The notes beneath the pieces are model-generated. The model had not been told where the DNA came from. It was given only the letters and a program-made list of their open reading frames with translations, and did not search any database. A program made the translations under genes and the position numbers. From Halocynthiibacter sp. SDUM655004 (GTDB lineage: Bacteria; Pseudomonadota; Alphaproteobacteria; Rhodobacterales; Rhodobacteraceae), in NCBI RefSeq assembly GCF_026015885.1, contig NZ_JAPDUG010000002.1, forward strand, positions 372,001 to 436,000: a stretch of DNA of 64,000 nucleotides, read 5' to 3'. Shown piece after piece: positions 8,109-16,664 of this stretch (the stretch's first letter is position 1; the number at the start of each line of letters is the position of its first letter).

Positions 8109-9243
8109 GTTTTGAAGGCTGAACAGCGATCTGCGCATCGAGCGCGCCGACATACTCGAGCTGCTCACTCAAGAGAATTACGTCCTCAATATTCCGACCC
8201 TGCAGCTGTCCAACGTCTGTCAGCCCCATACAAGCGGCCGGTACGGATGTGGCCATCTGCAATGCTTGGTCCAACGGAATTTTCACCTTCTCAACCAGAC
8301 GCTTAACGCCCTCTGCTTGTGTAACATGCGCGCCTGCGAGGCTGCCCTCGGCGTTCACGAGCCTGCCGTCTTTGAGGTATATCGTGTCCCCATAAAGACT
8401 AAAGTGATCGCTCCCTCCGACCGTCGCCATGGCATCTGATACAAGGAACATGCGCCCGCGCGTTGGCCGCGCACGAATGGCGAGCCCAACCATGGCATCA
8501 GCCACGTGATATCCATCGCAAATAATACCAGAATAAAGGTCTGAATTTATGACACCGCCAACCGCGCCGGGAGCGCGTCCAACCATCGGAGACATGGCGT
8601 TAAACAGGTGCGTCGCACAACGCGCACCGGCCTTGATCGCTGCCTCAATTTGCTCCGCGGTTGCATCCGTATGCCCGATGGAAACGACGGCCCCCATATC
8701 CGACAGGACCGCGATATCCTCACATGACACGGCATCTGGCGCGAGCGTAATCATCACGGCGATATCAGCGTGACGCAACTTGGCCACTGCCTTCATCGTC
8801 CGCTCATCCATAGGGCGCACAAAACGCTCCAAGTGAGTGCCTCTGCGGACAGGTGCGATATGTGGACCTTCGATGTGCAGGCCTAATATTCCCTGATCGC
8901 CCTTGGCCTCGATCGCGGCATCGACAGCTTGATCGACGACCTCTGCGCGGTCTGTGATAACAGTCGGCAAAATACCGACCGTTCCAAATTTGCGGTGAGC
9001 GGCGACAATTGTTTGCATGCCCGCACGGCTTGGATCGGCGTTGAGCATAACATCCCCGCCACCGTTGACCTGAAGATCGATGAAGCCGGGTGTTACTGTG
9101 CCGTTGACCTTGGTTTCAGAGGCGGTATCGGGCGCACCTTCCTCGCGGACTTCCGCGATGCGCCCGTCCTTGACGCGAAGACTCGCGCCGCTCAAAAGCT
9201 TTTGCCCGTCAAACAGCCGATCTGGTGTAATCCACCGCTCCAT
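8098..9243 (-). CDS. nagA: N-acetylglucosamine-6-phosphate deacetylase
   Basis: About 381 residues of the amidohydrolase superfamily. It removes the acetyl group from GlcNAc-6-P (some members act on GalNAc-6-P). The metal and catalytic residues are in place: HIEGPH at 123-128 (E125), GHTDA (H191), THLFNAMSP (H212) and the catalytic aspartate in VSDAM (D270). TPGFIDLQVNG is the usual N-terminal sheet/barrel junction. The ATG at 9243 is preferred because GGAGGG lies just upstream; the longer frame from 9288 adds an unrelated leader. It sits between the ROK kinase and cutC genes in the same operon, matching kinase-deacetylase-deaminase order. Confidence 0.92.
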   Translation of the reverse strand: MERWITPDRLFDGQKLLSGASLRVKDGRIAEVREEGAPDTASETKVNGTVTPGFIDLQVNGGGDVMLNADPSRAGMQTIVAAHRKFGTVGILPTVITDRAEVVDQAVDAAIEAKGDQGILGLHIEGPHIAPVRRGTHLERFVRPMDERTMKAVAKLRHADIAVMITLAPDAVSCEDIAVLSDMGAVVSIGHTDATAEQIEAAIKAGARCATHLFNAMSPMVGRAPGAVGGVINSDLYSGIICDGYHVADAMVGLAIRARPTRGRMFLVSDAMATVGGSDHFSLYGDTIYLKDGRLVNAEGSLAGAHVTQAEGVKRLVEKVKIPLDQALQMATSVPAACMGLTDVGQLQGRNIEDVILLSEQLEYVGALDAQIAVQPSKHDA

Positions 9244-9297
9244 CACTGTCCCTCCGAACCAAGAAATGTATTGATTGCCCTTCGGCAAGCTCGCCGA

Positions 9298-10209
9298 CTA
9301 CCCATTGCTCTGCTCCTGATAGGCTGCATAGGCCGCGCCCCGTGCACCGCTTGCATCGCCACCTTGGGCAAGTCGGATCGGCGGTATGCCAAAATCACCG
9401 AGCTGCGCCTTTTGCGCCTGGCTTTGCAGGACGTCAGTCAGCCCCTCGATTTTAGAGAGGCCACCACCAAGGATGATAACATCGGGATCAATCGCGAGCG
9501 TCAGATTGCACAGAAGCTCCGCAGTCAGCGCACTCCAGACTTCCCAGACTTGCATCGCTTTGGCGTCTGTCTCTTTGCGCTCTACGATCTGGGGTGGCTT
9601 TAGGTCTTCGCCCATGATCGCCTTGGCCAAGCGTGTCATGCCCCGACCAGAAATATAGGTTTCAACACAGCCGACCCGCCCGCAGCCACATTGAACCGCA
9701 GGCAAGTTGTATTTTTGAAGCAAATGCGCCGGTGACGCCATATGGCCAAACTCGCCACCTGTTCGCGTGGGACCGGACAGAATGCTGCCTTTGACGGAAA
9801 CGCCCCCACCGACACCTGTACCAAGGATCAAGGCAAGTACAGTTTCGGCGTCTTTGCCGACACCGAAAACAGCCTCCGAAAGAGCAAGGGCGCGGCAGTC
9901 ATTTACATAGGTAATTGCGCGGCCAACGGCCTTTTCAACATCCAACTTAAGCGGCTTGCCCGTTGCGCAAAGATTTGCGGTAAGCGCGAGCTCTGTCGTG
10001 GGATTCAACAATCCGGCGGCGCCAATCCCGACCGGAATACTGGTTCCTGCTTCGGAGTCAGCCCAGCGAACGATATCCGCCAGTGCGCCAACGAGCGCAT
10101 CGTAATCCTGTGGGGTATCAACCCGCTTGCGACTGGCAAGTTGCCATTCGTTATCAAACAGTTGCAGCTCAATTTTTGTGCCGCCAAGGTCGATACCTGC
10201 TGCGATCAT
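9298..10209 (-). CDS. ROK-family sugar kinase (probable N-acetylhexosamine kinase)
   Basis: A 303-residue ROK kinase. The ATP phosphate-binding motif GIDLGGTKIE is at residues 5-14, the catalytic aspartate in YVNDCRA is D104, and the zinc-binding ROK signature CGCGRVGCVE spans about 174-183 (Cys174, 176, 181), with the GEFGHM histidine H156 as fourth ligand. ROK kinases phosphorylate GlcNAc, ManNAc, GalNAc or glucose. Next to nagA and two deaminase genes, an N-acetylhexosamine is the likely substrate, supplying the 6-phosphate that NagA needs since the importer is an ABC system and not a PTS. The start overlaps the end of the agaS-like gene by 4 bp. Confidence 0.88.
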   Translation of the reverse strand: MIAAGIDLGGTKIELQLFDNEWQLASRKRVDTPQDYDALVGALADIVRWADSEAGTSIPVGIGAAGLLNPTTELALTANLCATGKPLKLDVEKAVGRAITYVNDCRALALSEAVFGVGKDAETVLALILGTGVGGGVSVKGSILSGPTRTGGEFGHMASPAHLLQKYNLPAVQCGCGRVGCVETYISGRGMTRLAKAIMGEDLKPPQIVERKETDAKAMQVWEVWSALTAELLCNLTLAIDPDVIILGGGLSKIEGLTDVLQSQAQKAQLGDFGIPPIRLAQGGDASGARGAAYAAYQEQSNG

Positions 10210-11288
10210 GATGCCACCGGATAGAGTTTAACGCCCTCAACAACGCGGCTAAGTGTGCCGCGACCTGTGAATGGGTCATCAACGTTTAGACCAAGATCTT
10301 CAGCCCAGAGAACACCCGCGATCTGCGAGGATGCAACGCAAATCGGCGCCGACCATACGGCGCCGTATGGCATTTTGATATCGCATTCTGCACCTGCACC
10401 GATAGCCTGAACTGTCGCGTTGGGGAACTGGACCCGCAACTCTGAAACAAGATCAAGATCATAAGACCGAGCTGGCTCTTCGGGGCTGACAAAAACGTTA
10501 ATAAGCGTGCCGTCAGTTACAAAGGACTTCGGCCCGTGGCGGAACCCGAGGCTACTGTCCCAGAGAGCGGGAATGTCTCCGGCGGATAGCTCCATAACCT
10601 TGAGCGCAGCTTCACGCGCGGCAAAGGCAAGAGAGCCAGAGCCCACATAAACAACGCGCTCTGGGCGCGGCGGAACTTTGGCAAATGCAGGCAGCAATTC
10701 CGCCAACTGGTCACCAAGATCGTTGAGCCGAGCGGAAACATCCGCTGGTGCATCAAAGAGCGCGAGTGATGTGAACAGCATGGTCGAGAAGCTGCTCGTC
10801 ATGGCAAAACCGGCATCATGGGTTTCATCGGGAAGAACGATGACCTTGAGCGGTCCTTTGCTGTCTCGCGTGGCAAGGGCGCTCTTTTTGTTGCAAGTGA
10901 TGTGAAGCCGTGGTGCCTCTGGTGCGAGCCCGTCGAGGGCATCAAGCGTACCAATGGTTTCCGTGCTATTTCCGGAACGGCCAAAGCTCACCACAAGCGG
11001 GTTGGCCCCATTCAGATAGGCTTGTGGGCGACTGACAAGGTCGGTTGTCGGCACCGAGCGGAACCGCAAACCAAGGTCTTTCCCTTCAAGTCCCGCAACA
11101 ACAATATCACCGATATAGGCGCTTGTTCCCGCGCCGCAAAACCAGACTTCCTCTATTCCAAGGCCCGCGATCCATTCGCGCAGCCCCGCAACATCAAGCG
11201 TTTGGCCCCAGCTTTTCCAGATTTCGGGCTGGCGGTGAATTTCCTGCCATGTCGCCCATTTTTCGAGGGATTTGGTCGGAGAAGTCAT
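10206..11288 (-). CDS. agaS: AgaS-like SIS-domain sugar-phosphate deaminase/isomerase
   Basis: A 360-residue protein with two SIS (sugar isomerase) domains. The first has VWFCGAGTSAYIGDIV and VVSFGRSGNSTET, the phosphate-binding serine loop. The second has VVYVGSGSLAFAAREAALKVMEL and FRHGPKSFV, whose HGP motif is typical of GlmS/AgaS-type deaminases. AgaS converts galactosamine-6-phosphate to tagatose-6-phosphate plus ammonia. It is translationally coupled by 4-bp overlaps to a second SIS gene upstream and the ROK kinase downstream. The presence of a KbaZ-like gene in the divergent unit fits the galactosamine route, but a GlcN-6-P preference cannot be excluded. Confidence 0.82.
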   Translation of the reverse strand: MTSPTKSLEKWATWQEIHRQPEIWKSWGQTLDVAGLREWIAGLGIEEVWFCGAGTSAYIGDIVVAGLEGKDLGLRFRSVPTTDLVSRPQAYLNGANPLVVSFGRSGNSTETIGTLDALDGLAPEAPRLHITCNKKSALATRDSKGPLKVIVLPDETHDAGFAMTSSFSTMLFTSLALFDAPADVSARLNDLGDQLAELLPAFAKVPPRPERVVYVGSGSLAFAAREAALKVMELSAGDIPALWDSSLGFRHGPKSFVTDGTLINVFVSPEEPARSYDLDLVSELRVQFPNATVQAIGAGAECDIKMPYGAVWSAPICVASSQIAGVLWAEDLGLNVDDPFTGRGTLSRVVEGVKLYPVAS

Positions 11289-12289
11289 TTGGTTTGTGTC
11301 ACTTTTTTCAATGTGGAGGGGGTATCAGGATTGAGACCCAATGCAAGTGCGGTTTCGTGAATTGCGGTATACATAAAATTCAGCAGAAGCGCGGCGGCGG
11401 CAGCAGGCGTGACGCCGGAAACCCCAACGTCGCTTGGGCGAATGCGATGAACGTCGCATCCCACAGCCTTGAAGCGTTCTTCGGCCTGATCGAGGCTCTC
11501 TTGAGTTGATTCAAGGCCTGTATCAAGGAGGAGAACCATTAGCGGGTTGGTCGCAAGCTGAAGCGGGCCGTGTAATACCTCTGAGGAAGAATAGGCTTCC
11601 GCGTGGAGCGCGCAGCATTCCTTGAGTTTGAGCGCGACCTCAACAGCAGCGCCAAATCCCGTATCTCGCCCAATCACGTAAACGCTCTGTGCCCGAAGCA
11701 GCGCAGCACGCAGATCAGAATTGCGCGGATGGGTTGTTTGGGCCAATTGCAACGCCTCGACCGAAGCTTTGGTACGCGCGGCGTAGTCCGGCAAAAGCGC
11801 CGAGAGGATCGACATTCCCGCCGCGACCGAGCCAATCACGGTTTTCGTTGCAGGAACGGCAAGCTCTTCCCCTGCTCCAATCGGAACGGTCACATCTGAA
11901 GCCGCTTCGACAGCAGAGTTCGGTTGGTTCGTTAGCGCAACAACCGAAGCACCACTGGCAATCGCGCCTTTTGTCGACAACACAAGGTCATCGCTCGCGC
12001 CAGACTGCGAGATCACCAAAACCGCGTTGCCGTCCATGCCAACACCCGCACCAAGCGAGAACACCGAAGGTGGAAGCGAGGTCATAGGGATACGCAGTTC
12101 GCGCATAAATTCATAGCTCAGGATATTGGCCGCTGCATCAGAAGAGCCGCGTGCAATTGTATAGATCGCCTTTGCGCCTTTGAGCGCAGAGACTTCTGCG
12201 GACTGAAGCGCTGTCTTGCAAAACACATCACGGGCCTCGGCGGTTTCCTTGGCCATATGCGCGCCTGAGGCGAGAGTTTCGGTTGTCAT
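11285..12289 (-). CDS. SIS-domain hexosamine-phosphate deaminase (NagB-II/GlmS-isomerase type)
   Basis: About 334 residues with tandem SIS domains resembling the isomerase half of GlmS without the glutaminase part. The motifs are IYTIARGSSDAAANILSYE, VLVISQSGASDDLV, VYVIGRDTGFGAAVEVALKLKE and the HAEAYSSSEVLHGPLQL loop with the catalytic HGP region. Such stand-alone proteins replace classical NagB, turning glucosamine-6-phosphate into fructose-6-phosphate and ammonia. The ATG at 12289 gives the ATGA overlap with the preceding oxidoreductase gene; the longer frame starting at 12322 is less likely. With AgaS next to it, the operon has two different deaminases, one perhaps for each hexosamine epimer. 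Confidence 0.85.
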   Translation of the reverse strand: MTTETLASGAHMAKETAEARDVFCKTALQSAEVSALKGAKAIYTIARGSSDAAANILSYEFMRELRIPMTSLPPSVFSLGAGVGMDGNAVLVISQSGASDDLVLSTKGAIASGASVVALTNQPNSAVEAASDVTVPIGAGEELAVPATKTVIGSVAAGMSILSALLPDYAARTKASVEALQLAQTTHPRNSDLRAALLRAQSVYVIGRDTGFGAAVEVALKLKECCALHAEAYSSSEVLHGPLQLATNPLMVLLLDTGLESTQESLDQAEERFKAVGCDVHRIRPSDVGVSGVTPAAAAALLLNFMYTAIHETALALGLNPDTPSTLKKVTQTK

Positions 12290-13422
12290 TTTCTTAGTCC
12301 CCAACTGTCGAATTCGGCCCACGTCTCTGTGAGGTCGACCATTTTTCCGGTGATCCGCGACTCGTCCAGCGCCATGGCAGCAAGTCCGGCTTCAAGCGCA
12401 TCCACCACGCCAACCGGCAAGGTTTCGCTATCGCCGCGCAGGAAGTCGGCAATGTCGGAGACCATCATGTGGTCTGCGCCGTAGTGCGCGGACATTTTGG
12501 CGGGATCGCCCTTGGTATAGTCATGCTCGGAAATGATGCTTCCGTCGCGCGCCGTTGCCTTGAGATACCCGCGTACAAAATCGCCCTCTGCCATGCCCAG
12601 CGCGCCCATCACACAGAAGCGGCGATGCTCGTCAGGCACATTGAGGTTGGTGTGAAACGCGAGGCTCGCACCGGTTTCATAATGAAGTATGGCGGTTTGA
12701 TAATCGATGATATCGCCATCGGAATGGAACGGGTCGTCAATGCTCTGCCAGACAGATTTCTTGCGGTGCATGATCTCGTTTTCGGTGTTCGACGTCGGCG
12801 CAAACTCCGGCACAAAAGATTTCTTGCCGCCGAAGCTTGCAACACGGCTGGGGCGAGAGCGCGTCACCATGTTGTAGATATCAAGATCGTGGCAGCATTT
12901 CTCCAGCATGAACCCACCCGACCACGCGATCATCCGCCGCCAGTCACGCATGAAAAAGGCGCCATGGTAAGGAGCAATATGCTCGTTGGCTTCAAGCGAT
13001 GTGATTGGGCCGAGCTCATCAAGAACGGCGCGCAGATCGACCATGTGCTGCGAATAGCGGAGCACAAGCCCAACCATTACTTGATCGGTGCCATGTTCGG
13101 ACAGAAGCTGGGCCAGCTCCATGGTTTCTTCACGTGTTGTGACCACGGGCTTCTCGGTAAAAATCCGAACGCCAGCATCAAGACCAAGCTTGATATGCTC
13201 TAGGTGGAAGCTGTTTGGCGAGCCAACAAAGAACAGATCCGGCTTGGTTTCGGCCAGCATATTGGCCACATCGTCAAAGCGCGGAGTATCCTCGCCGATC
13301 ATCGAAAGATATGTAGGCTGTGGGTCGTAGAACCCGACGAACTCTACCTCTGGCATGGTTTCCTTGAGGATCGACAACACATGCCCGGCCCGAAGGCCAA
13401 TGCCTGCTGTTACGACTCTCAT
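12286..13422 (-). CDS. Gfo/Idh/MocA family oxidoreductase within the amino-sugar operon
   Basis: A 378-residue NAD(P)-dependent oxidoreductase. The N-terminal nucleotide-binding motif is degenerate (TAGIGLRAGHVL). The family EKP signature is present as RIFTEKPVVTTREE. GGFMLEKCCHDLDIYN is the motif that carries the active-site histidine and aspartate of this family. It overlaps the transporter ATPase gene before it and the deaminase gene after it by 4 bp each, so it is an integral part of the operon. Textbook GlcNAc or GalNAc catabolism has no oxidation step, so its substrate may be an unusual amino sugar or the linkage of the imported glycoside. Confidence 0.82.
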   Translation of the reverse strand: MRVVTAGIGLRAGHVLSILKETMPEVEFVGFYDPQPTYLSMIGEDTPRFDDVANMLAETKPDLFFVGSPNSFHLEHIKLGLDAGVRIFTEKPVVTTREETMELAQLLSEHGTDQVMVGLVLRYSQHMVDLRAVLDELGPITSLEANEHIAPYHGAFFMRDWRRMIAWSGGFMLEKCCHDLDIYNMVTRSRPSRVASFGGKKSFVPEFAPTSNTENEIMHRKKSVWQSIDDPFHSDGDIIDYQTAILHYETGASLAFHTNLNVPDEHRRFCVMGALGMAEGDFVRGYLKATARDGSIISEHDYTKGDPAKMSAHYGADHMMVSDIADFLRGDSETLPVGVVDALEAGLAAMALDESRITGKMVDLTETWAEFDSWGLRK

Positions 13423-14516
13423 GCAACCAACTCCGGAGCGGCCTGACGGCGCAATACGTAGCCGTTGGCGTCAAATACGTGGCAATCTTCAGGCTTGATC
13501 TCAAGCGTTACGGAGCCGCCTTCTTTTACGCGAACATCGCCCGGCAAAGAGGCACAGAAGCGTGTATCACCGCCAATCGAGCCATATGAAATAGACGCGC
13601 CACCGAGGCGCTCAAGTACACGCACCTCAACTTCCACACCAGTCGTGCCGATCGTTACATCCTCAGGACGCACACCAACTTCAACGATGTCGCCTTTGCT
13701 TACAGTGGTTGTATCAACAGGCAGCACCATTTTGTGTCCGCCCTTGAGTTCCACACTGAGCCCGTTGGCGGTGTCGATGACGGTGGATGGGATAAAGTTC
13801 ATGTTCGGCTGACCGATAAAGCCCGCCACGAATTTGGTCGCCGGATGGTGATAGAGCTCCATCGGTGTGCCGAATTGCTCAACGCGCCCACCATTAAGAA
13901 CAACAATACGGTCGGCCATGGTCATCGCCTCGACCTGATCGTGGGTCACGTAAACCATAGTTGCGTCAAGGTCGCGGTGTAGCTGGCTCAACTCGACGCG
14001 CATATCGCCACGCAGGGCTGCATCGAGGTTGGAAAGCGGTTCGTCGAACAGGAAAACCTTGGGGTTGCGCACAATCGAACGGCCAATGGCCACACGTTGG
14101 CGCTGACCGCCGGAAAGCTGGCCAGGCTTCAGATCAAGCTTATCAGTAAGCTGGAGGATTTCGGCCGCGCGTTTCACACGCTGGTCAAGCTCGCCTTTTT
14201 CCATCTTCTGAACCCGAAGCGGAAAGGCGATATTTTCGTAAACGGAAAGATGCGGATAGAGCGCGTAGGACTGGAACACCATGGAGATACCACGATCCAC
14301 TGGATGTGCGTCGCTTACGTCATTGCCGCCAATAAGGATTTTGCCCTCTGTCGCCTCTTCGAGACCCGCAATAATGCGTAGCAACGTTGATTTACCACAA
14401 CCGGACGGTCCGACGAACACGACGAATTCCTTATCCTCGATTGCGAGGCTGATATCGTGCAGAACCTTGGCCGTTCCAAAAGATTTACTGATTGAGTTCA
14501 GATCAAGCGTCGCCAT
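13419..14516 (-). CDS. ABC transporter ATP-binding protein, MalK/UgpC type
   Basis: About 365 residues. The ATPase domain has Walker A GPSGCGKST (about residues 36-44), the signature LSGGQRQRVAIGRS, Walker B VFLFDEPLSNLD and the switch histidine in VYVTHDQVEAMT. A C-terminal OB-fold (TOBE) domain follows, as in MalK, which allows regulatory contacts and dimer stability. The ATG at 14516 begins the standard MATLDL start; the longer frame to 14579 runs into the hairpin region. It energises uptake through the two permeases and binding protein encoded just upstream on the same strand. Confidence 0.9.
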   Translation of the reverse strand: MATLDLNSISKSFGTAKVLHDISLAIEDKEFVVFVGPSGCGKSTLLRIIAGLEEATEGKILIGGNDVSDAHPVDRGISMVFQSYALYPHLSVYENIAFPLRVQKMEKGELDQRVKRAAEILQLTDKLDLKPGQLSGGQRQRVAIGRSIVRNPKVFLFDEPLSNLDAALRGDMRVELSQLHRDLDATMVYVTHDQVEAMTMADRIVVLNGGRVEQFGTPMELYHHPATKFVAGFIGQPNMNFIPSTVIDTANGLSVELKGGHKMVLPVDTTTVSKGDIVEVGVRPEDVTIGTTGVEVEVRVLERLGGASISYGSIGGDTRFCASLPGDVRVKEGGSVTLEIKPEDCHVFDANGYVLRRQAAPELVA

Positions 14517-14555
14517 GGTACGGGCATCCTTTGATAAGAGAGGGAATTTAAGGTT

Positions 14556-14581
14556 GGGTGGGCAACCGAAGCCGCCCACCC
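14556..14581 (-). terminator. hairpin between binding-protein and ATPase genes (attenuator or mRNA stabiliser)
   Basis: GGGTGGGC at 14556-14563 pairs perfectly with GCCCACCC at 14574-14581 over a 10-base loop. It lies 12 bp after the binding-protein stop codon in the direction of transcription. No T-run follows, so it is more likely a partial terminator or a 3'-end protector of the binding-protein message than a full terminator. Confidence 0.6.
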
Positions 14582-14592
14582 GAGAGGGAGCT

Positions 14593-15798
14593 TTAGAGAG
14601 CTTCGTCGAGCTCTTCGCCAGCGATTGTCACAAGGTTATCAACGCTGTCATCCTGAAGGATGATGCCCTGAACCATGTTTGTGAACACGGACTGAAGCGA
14701 TTTGAAGTCTTCTACGAGTGGCTCTGGGCCACCTGTGGAAATCGAACCTGTGAACACAGGCCAGATACCATCTTCGTAGTAGAGATCTGTTTTGCCGAGT
14801 GCTGCATAGTCGAGGATCGGTGTAAGGCCCCAAGAGCTGTCGAGGTCATACTGGCTGTCACCCGATGTGATACGTTGCGCAAGCTCATGTGCCAGATCTT
14901 CGTGGCCGGACCCTTTGAACACAACAATCGAGTCTGTGATCAAGATAGAGCCGCTCTCGCCGGATGGACCCGCAGGAACAGGAACAACCTTCTGGTTGAT
15001 CTCTTCTTTGTGCTGGCCATAGCCCCATGGGCCGCTGACGTACATGGCGATTTTGCCATCGTTGAAGAGGTCGCGAAGCTGGTCGCGCTCCCAAGCGGTT
15101 GGACCGTCTTGAGCAACCTCAACAAGCTTGCCGTAGAACTCGAGCGTTTCACGTGTCTCTTTGCTGTCGAGCTTGTTTTCACCTGTTGCCGCATCAACAA
15201 CTACACCACCGTTGGAATAGAGGTAGTTGAGAAACTGGTGCATTGTGTTGTCAAAGTCTTTACCGGCAAGGCCAACGCCCGCAGCGTCAGTGTTGTCAAC
15301 AACGCCTTTGGCCAGTGCATACATGTCGTCCCATGTTGCTGGTGCTTCACATGCCTGACCAGAAGCTTCGATCAGGTCACAGTTCAGATACAGACCTTTT
15401 GTCGAAAACGCGTGTGGGTAGCCCCATGCTGTGCCTTCGATTGTTACGGTGTTCAGAACGCCAGGCTGATATGGTGTTTCTGGGTCGATGTTTGCCGGAA
15501 CGATCAGATCGTTGTTGGCAAGCTGGCGCAAGGTGCGCGAACCCATGTAAGCGATCGAGGGGGGATCACCCGCAGCAGCAAGTGTGAGCGATTTGTCTTG
15601 GCATGTGCCCCATGGCACAGCTTCGAGGTTTACAGTAACGCCATCATGATCGGCGATGAACTGGTCCACAACAGCTTGGTCCGCTTCGCGAACTTCGCCG
15701 CCGCACATGATGAAGTGCAGCTCTGTGTCATCGGCCATCGCCGACATCGCTGTACCGGACAGCAGCAGCGCTCCGAGTGTTATTTTCATAGGTTTCAT
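14593..15798 (-). CDS. ABC transporter sugar-binding protein (family 1, MalE-like)
   Basis: About 401 residues. It begins with a Sec signal peptide (MKPMKITLGALLLSGTAMS, predicted cleavage after AMA), so it is periplasmic. The mature part has the features of family 1 extracellular solute-binding proteins: a YPHAFSTKGLYLN hinge strand and the MYVSGPWGYG ligand-region motif. The ATG at 15798 is chosen because AGGGAG lies 8 bp upstream. The neighbours point to an N-acetylhexosamine or a HexNAc-containing disaccharide as ligand, especially as the hexosaminidase in this cluster is cytoplasmic. Confidence 0.9.
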   Translation of the reverse strand: MKPMKITLGALLLSGTAMSAMADDTELHFIMCGGEVREADQAVVDQFIADHDGVTVNLEAVPWGTCQDKSLTLAAAGDPPSIAYMGSRTLRQLANNDLIVPANIDPETPYQPGVLNTVTIEGTAWGYPHAFSTKGLYLNCDLIEASGQACEAPATWDDMYALAKGVVDNTDAAGVGLAGKDFDNTMHQFLNYLYSNGGVVVDAATGENKLDSKETRETLEFYGKLVEVAQDGPTAWERDQLRDLFNDGKIAMYVSGPWGYGQHKEEINQKVVPVPAGPSGESGSILITDSIVVFKGSGHEDLAHELAQRITSGDSQYDLDSSWGLTPILDYAALGKTDLYYEDGIWPVFTGSISTGGPEPLVEDFKSLQSVFTNMVQGIILQDDSVDNLVTIAGEELDEAL

Positions 15799-15820
15799 AC
15801 CATTTTCTCCCTTGGTTGAA

Positions 15821-16663
15821 TTATTCTTTGACCGCACCAGCCGTCAGACCGGCCACGAGGTATTTTTGAAGGAACAGGAAGATCACCATGACCGGCAGAA
15901 CACCTACCAAGGCCGCAGCCATCATCTCGTTCCAGGTCACCGACTGGTAGCCGATGAATTCATACAGACCCGCAGGCAGCGGTTGCAGTTCGCGCGTCTG
16001 GTTGAATGTGATTGCGAAGAGGAATTGCTGGGCATAGGCACCGATGAACACGGCCACGCCAACAACGATCAGGCCCGGCACCGCAAGCGGCAGCACAACC
16101 CGGCGCAGCGTATACATCCGCGATGCGCCATCCACAAAAGCGGCCTCTTCAAGCTCAAGTGGAATTTTCTCAAGATAGGAGCGCAGCAACCAGATGCCAG
16201 TCGGGATCAGGAACGCAACGCCAGGAACAATCATCGCCCAATATGTGTTGAGCAGACCCATGCTGCGCAGAACACGATAGAGCGGGATCAGAAGAACGGC
16301 GCCTGTAAACATGTTCACGCCCAGAAAGATCGCGAGAGAGGCGTTCTTGAAGGGGAACTTCAGTCGCGCATAGGCATAGGCCGCTGGCACCACAAACACC
16401 ATCGTAATGGCCGTCACCGAGAAAGCGATGAAGATCGAGTTGAAGATGTACCGCCCGAGAAGCGGAACCGTTTCCCACATTTTGGAATAGGCATCAAAGC
16501 TAAAGTCTGTTGACCAGAATTGATAAGGGCTGCGGAACAGGTGCTCCAGTGGACGCAGCGACGCCATGAACATTTCGAAGAACGGCAGCAGCATAAAAAT
16601 CAAGAAGATTGCCACGCAGAAGTAGATGCCGGCCATTTGCAGTTTTGTGTAACGGTCCATCAT
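15821..16663 (-). CDS. ABC sugar permease, MalG type
   Basis: A 280-residue inner-membrane protein with about six hydrophobic segments, the first at about residues 12-32 (FCVAIFLIFMLLPFFEMFM). The cytoplasmic EAA loop that docks the ATPase reads EEAAFVDGASRMYTLRRVVLPLA (EAA at about residues 173-175). It starts one base after the stop codon of the MalF-type gene, so the two are translated in tandem. Its place is between the MalF-type permease and the binding protein. Confidence 0.9.
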   Translation of the reverse strand: MMDRYTKLQMAGIYFCVAIFLIFMLLPFFEMFMASLRPLEHLFRSPYQFWSTDFSFDAYSKMWETVPLLGRYIFNSIFIAFSVTAITMVFVVPAAYAYARLKFPFKNASLAIFLGVNMFTGAVLLIPLYRVLRSMGLLNTYWAMIVPGVAFLIPTGIWLLRSYLEKIPLELEEAAFVDGASRMYTLRRVVLPLAVPGLIVVGVAVFIGAYAQQFLFAITFNQTRELQPLPAGLYEFIGYQSVTWNEMMAAALVGVLPVMVIFLFLQKYLVAGLTAGAVKE

Positions 16664-16664
16664 C

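Noticed and set aside
14281-15819. 512-codon open frame on the plus strand
   Set aside because: It is a shadow of the ATPase and binding-protein genes on the other strand; composition is rich in Cys, His and Arg and no family is recognisable.
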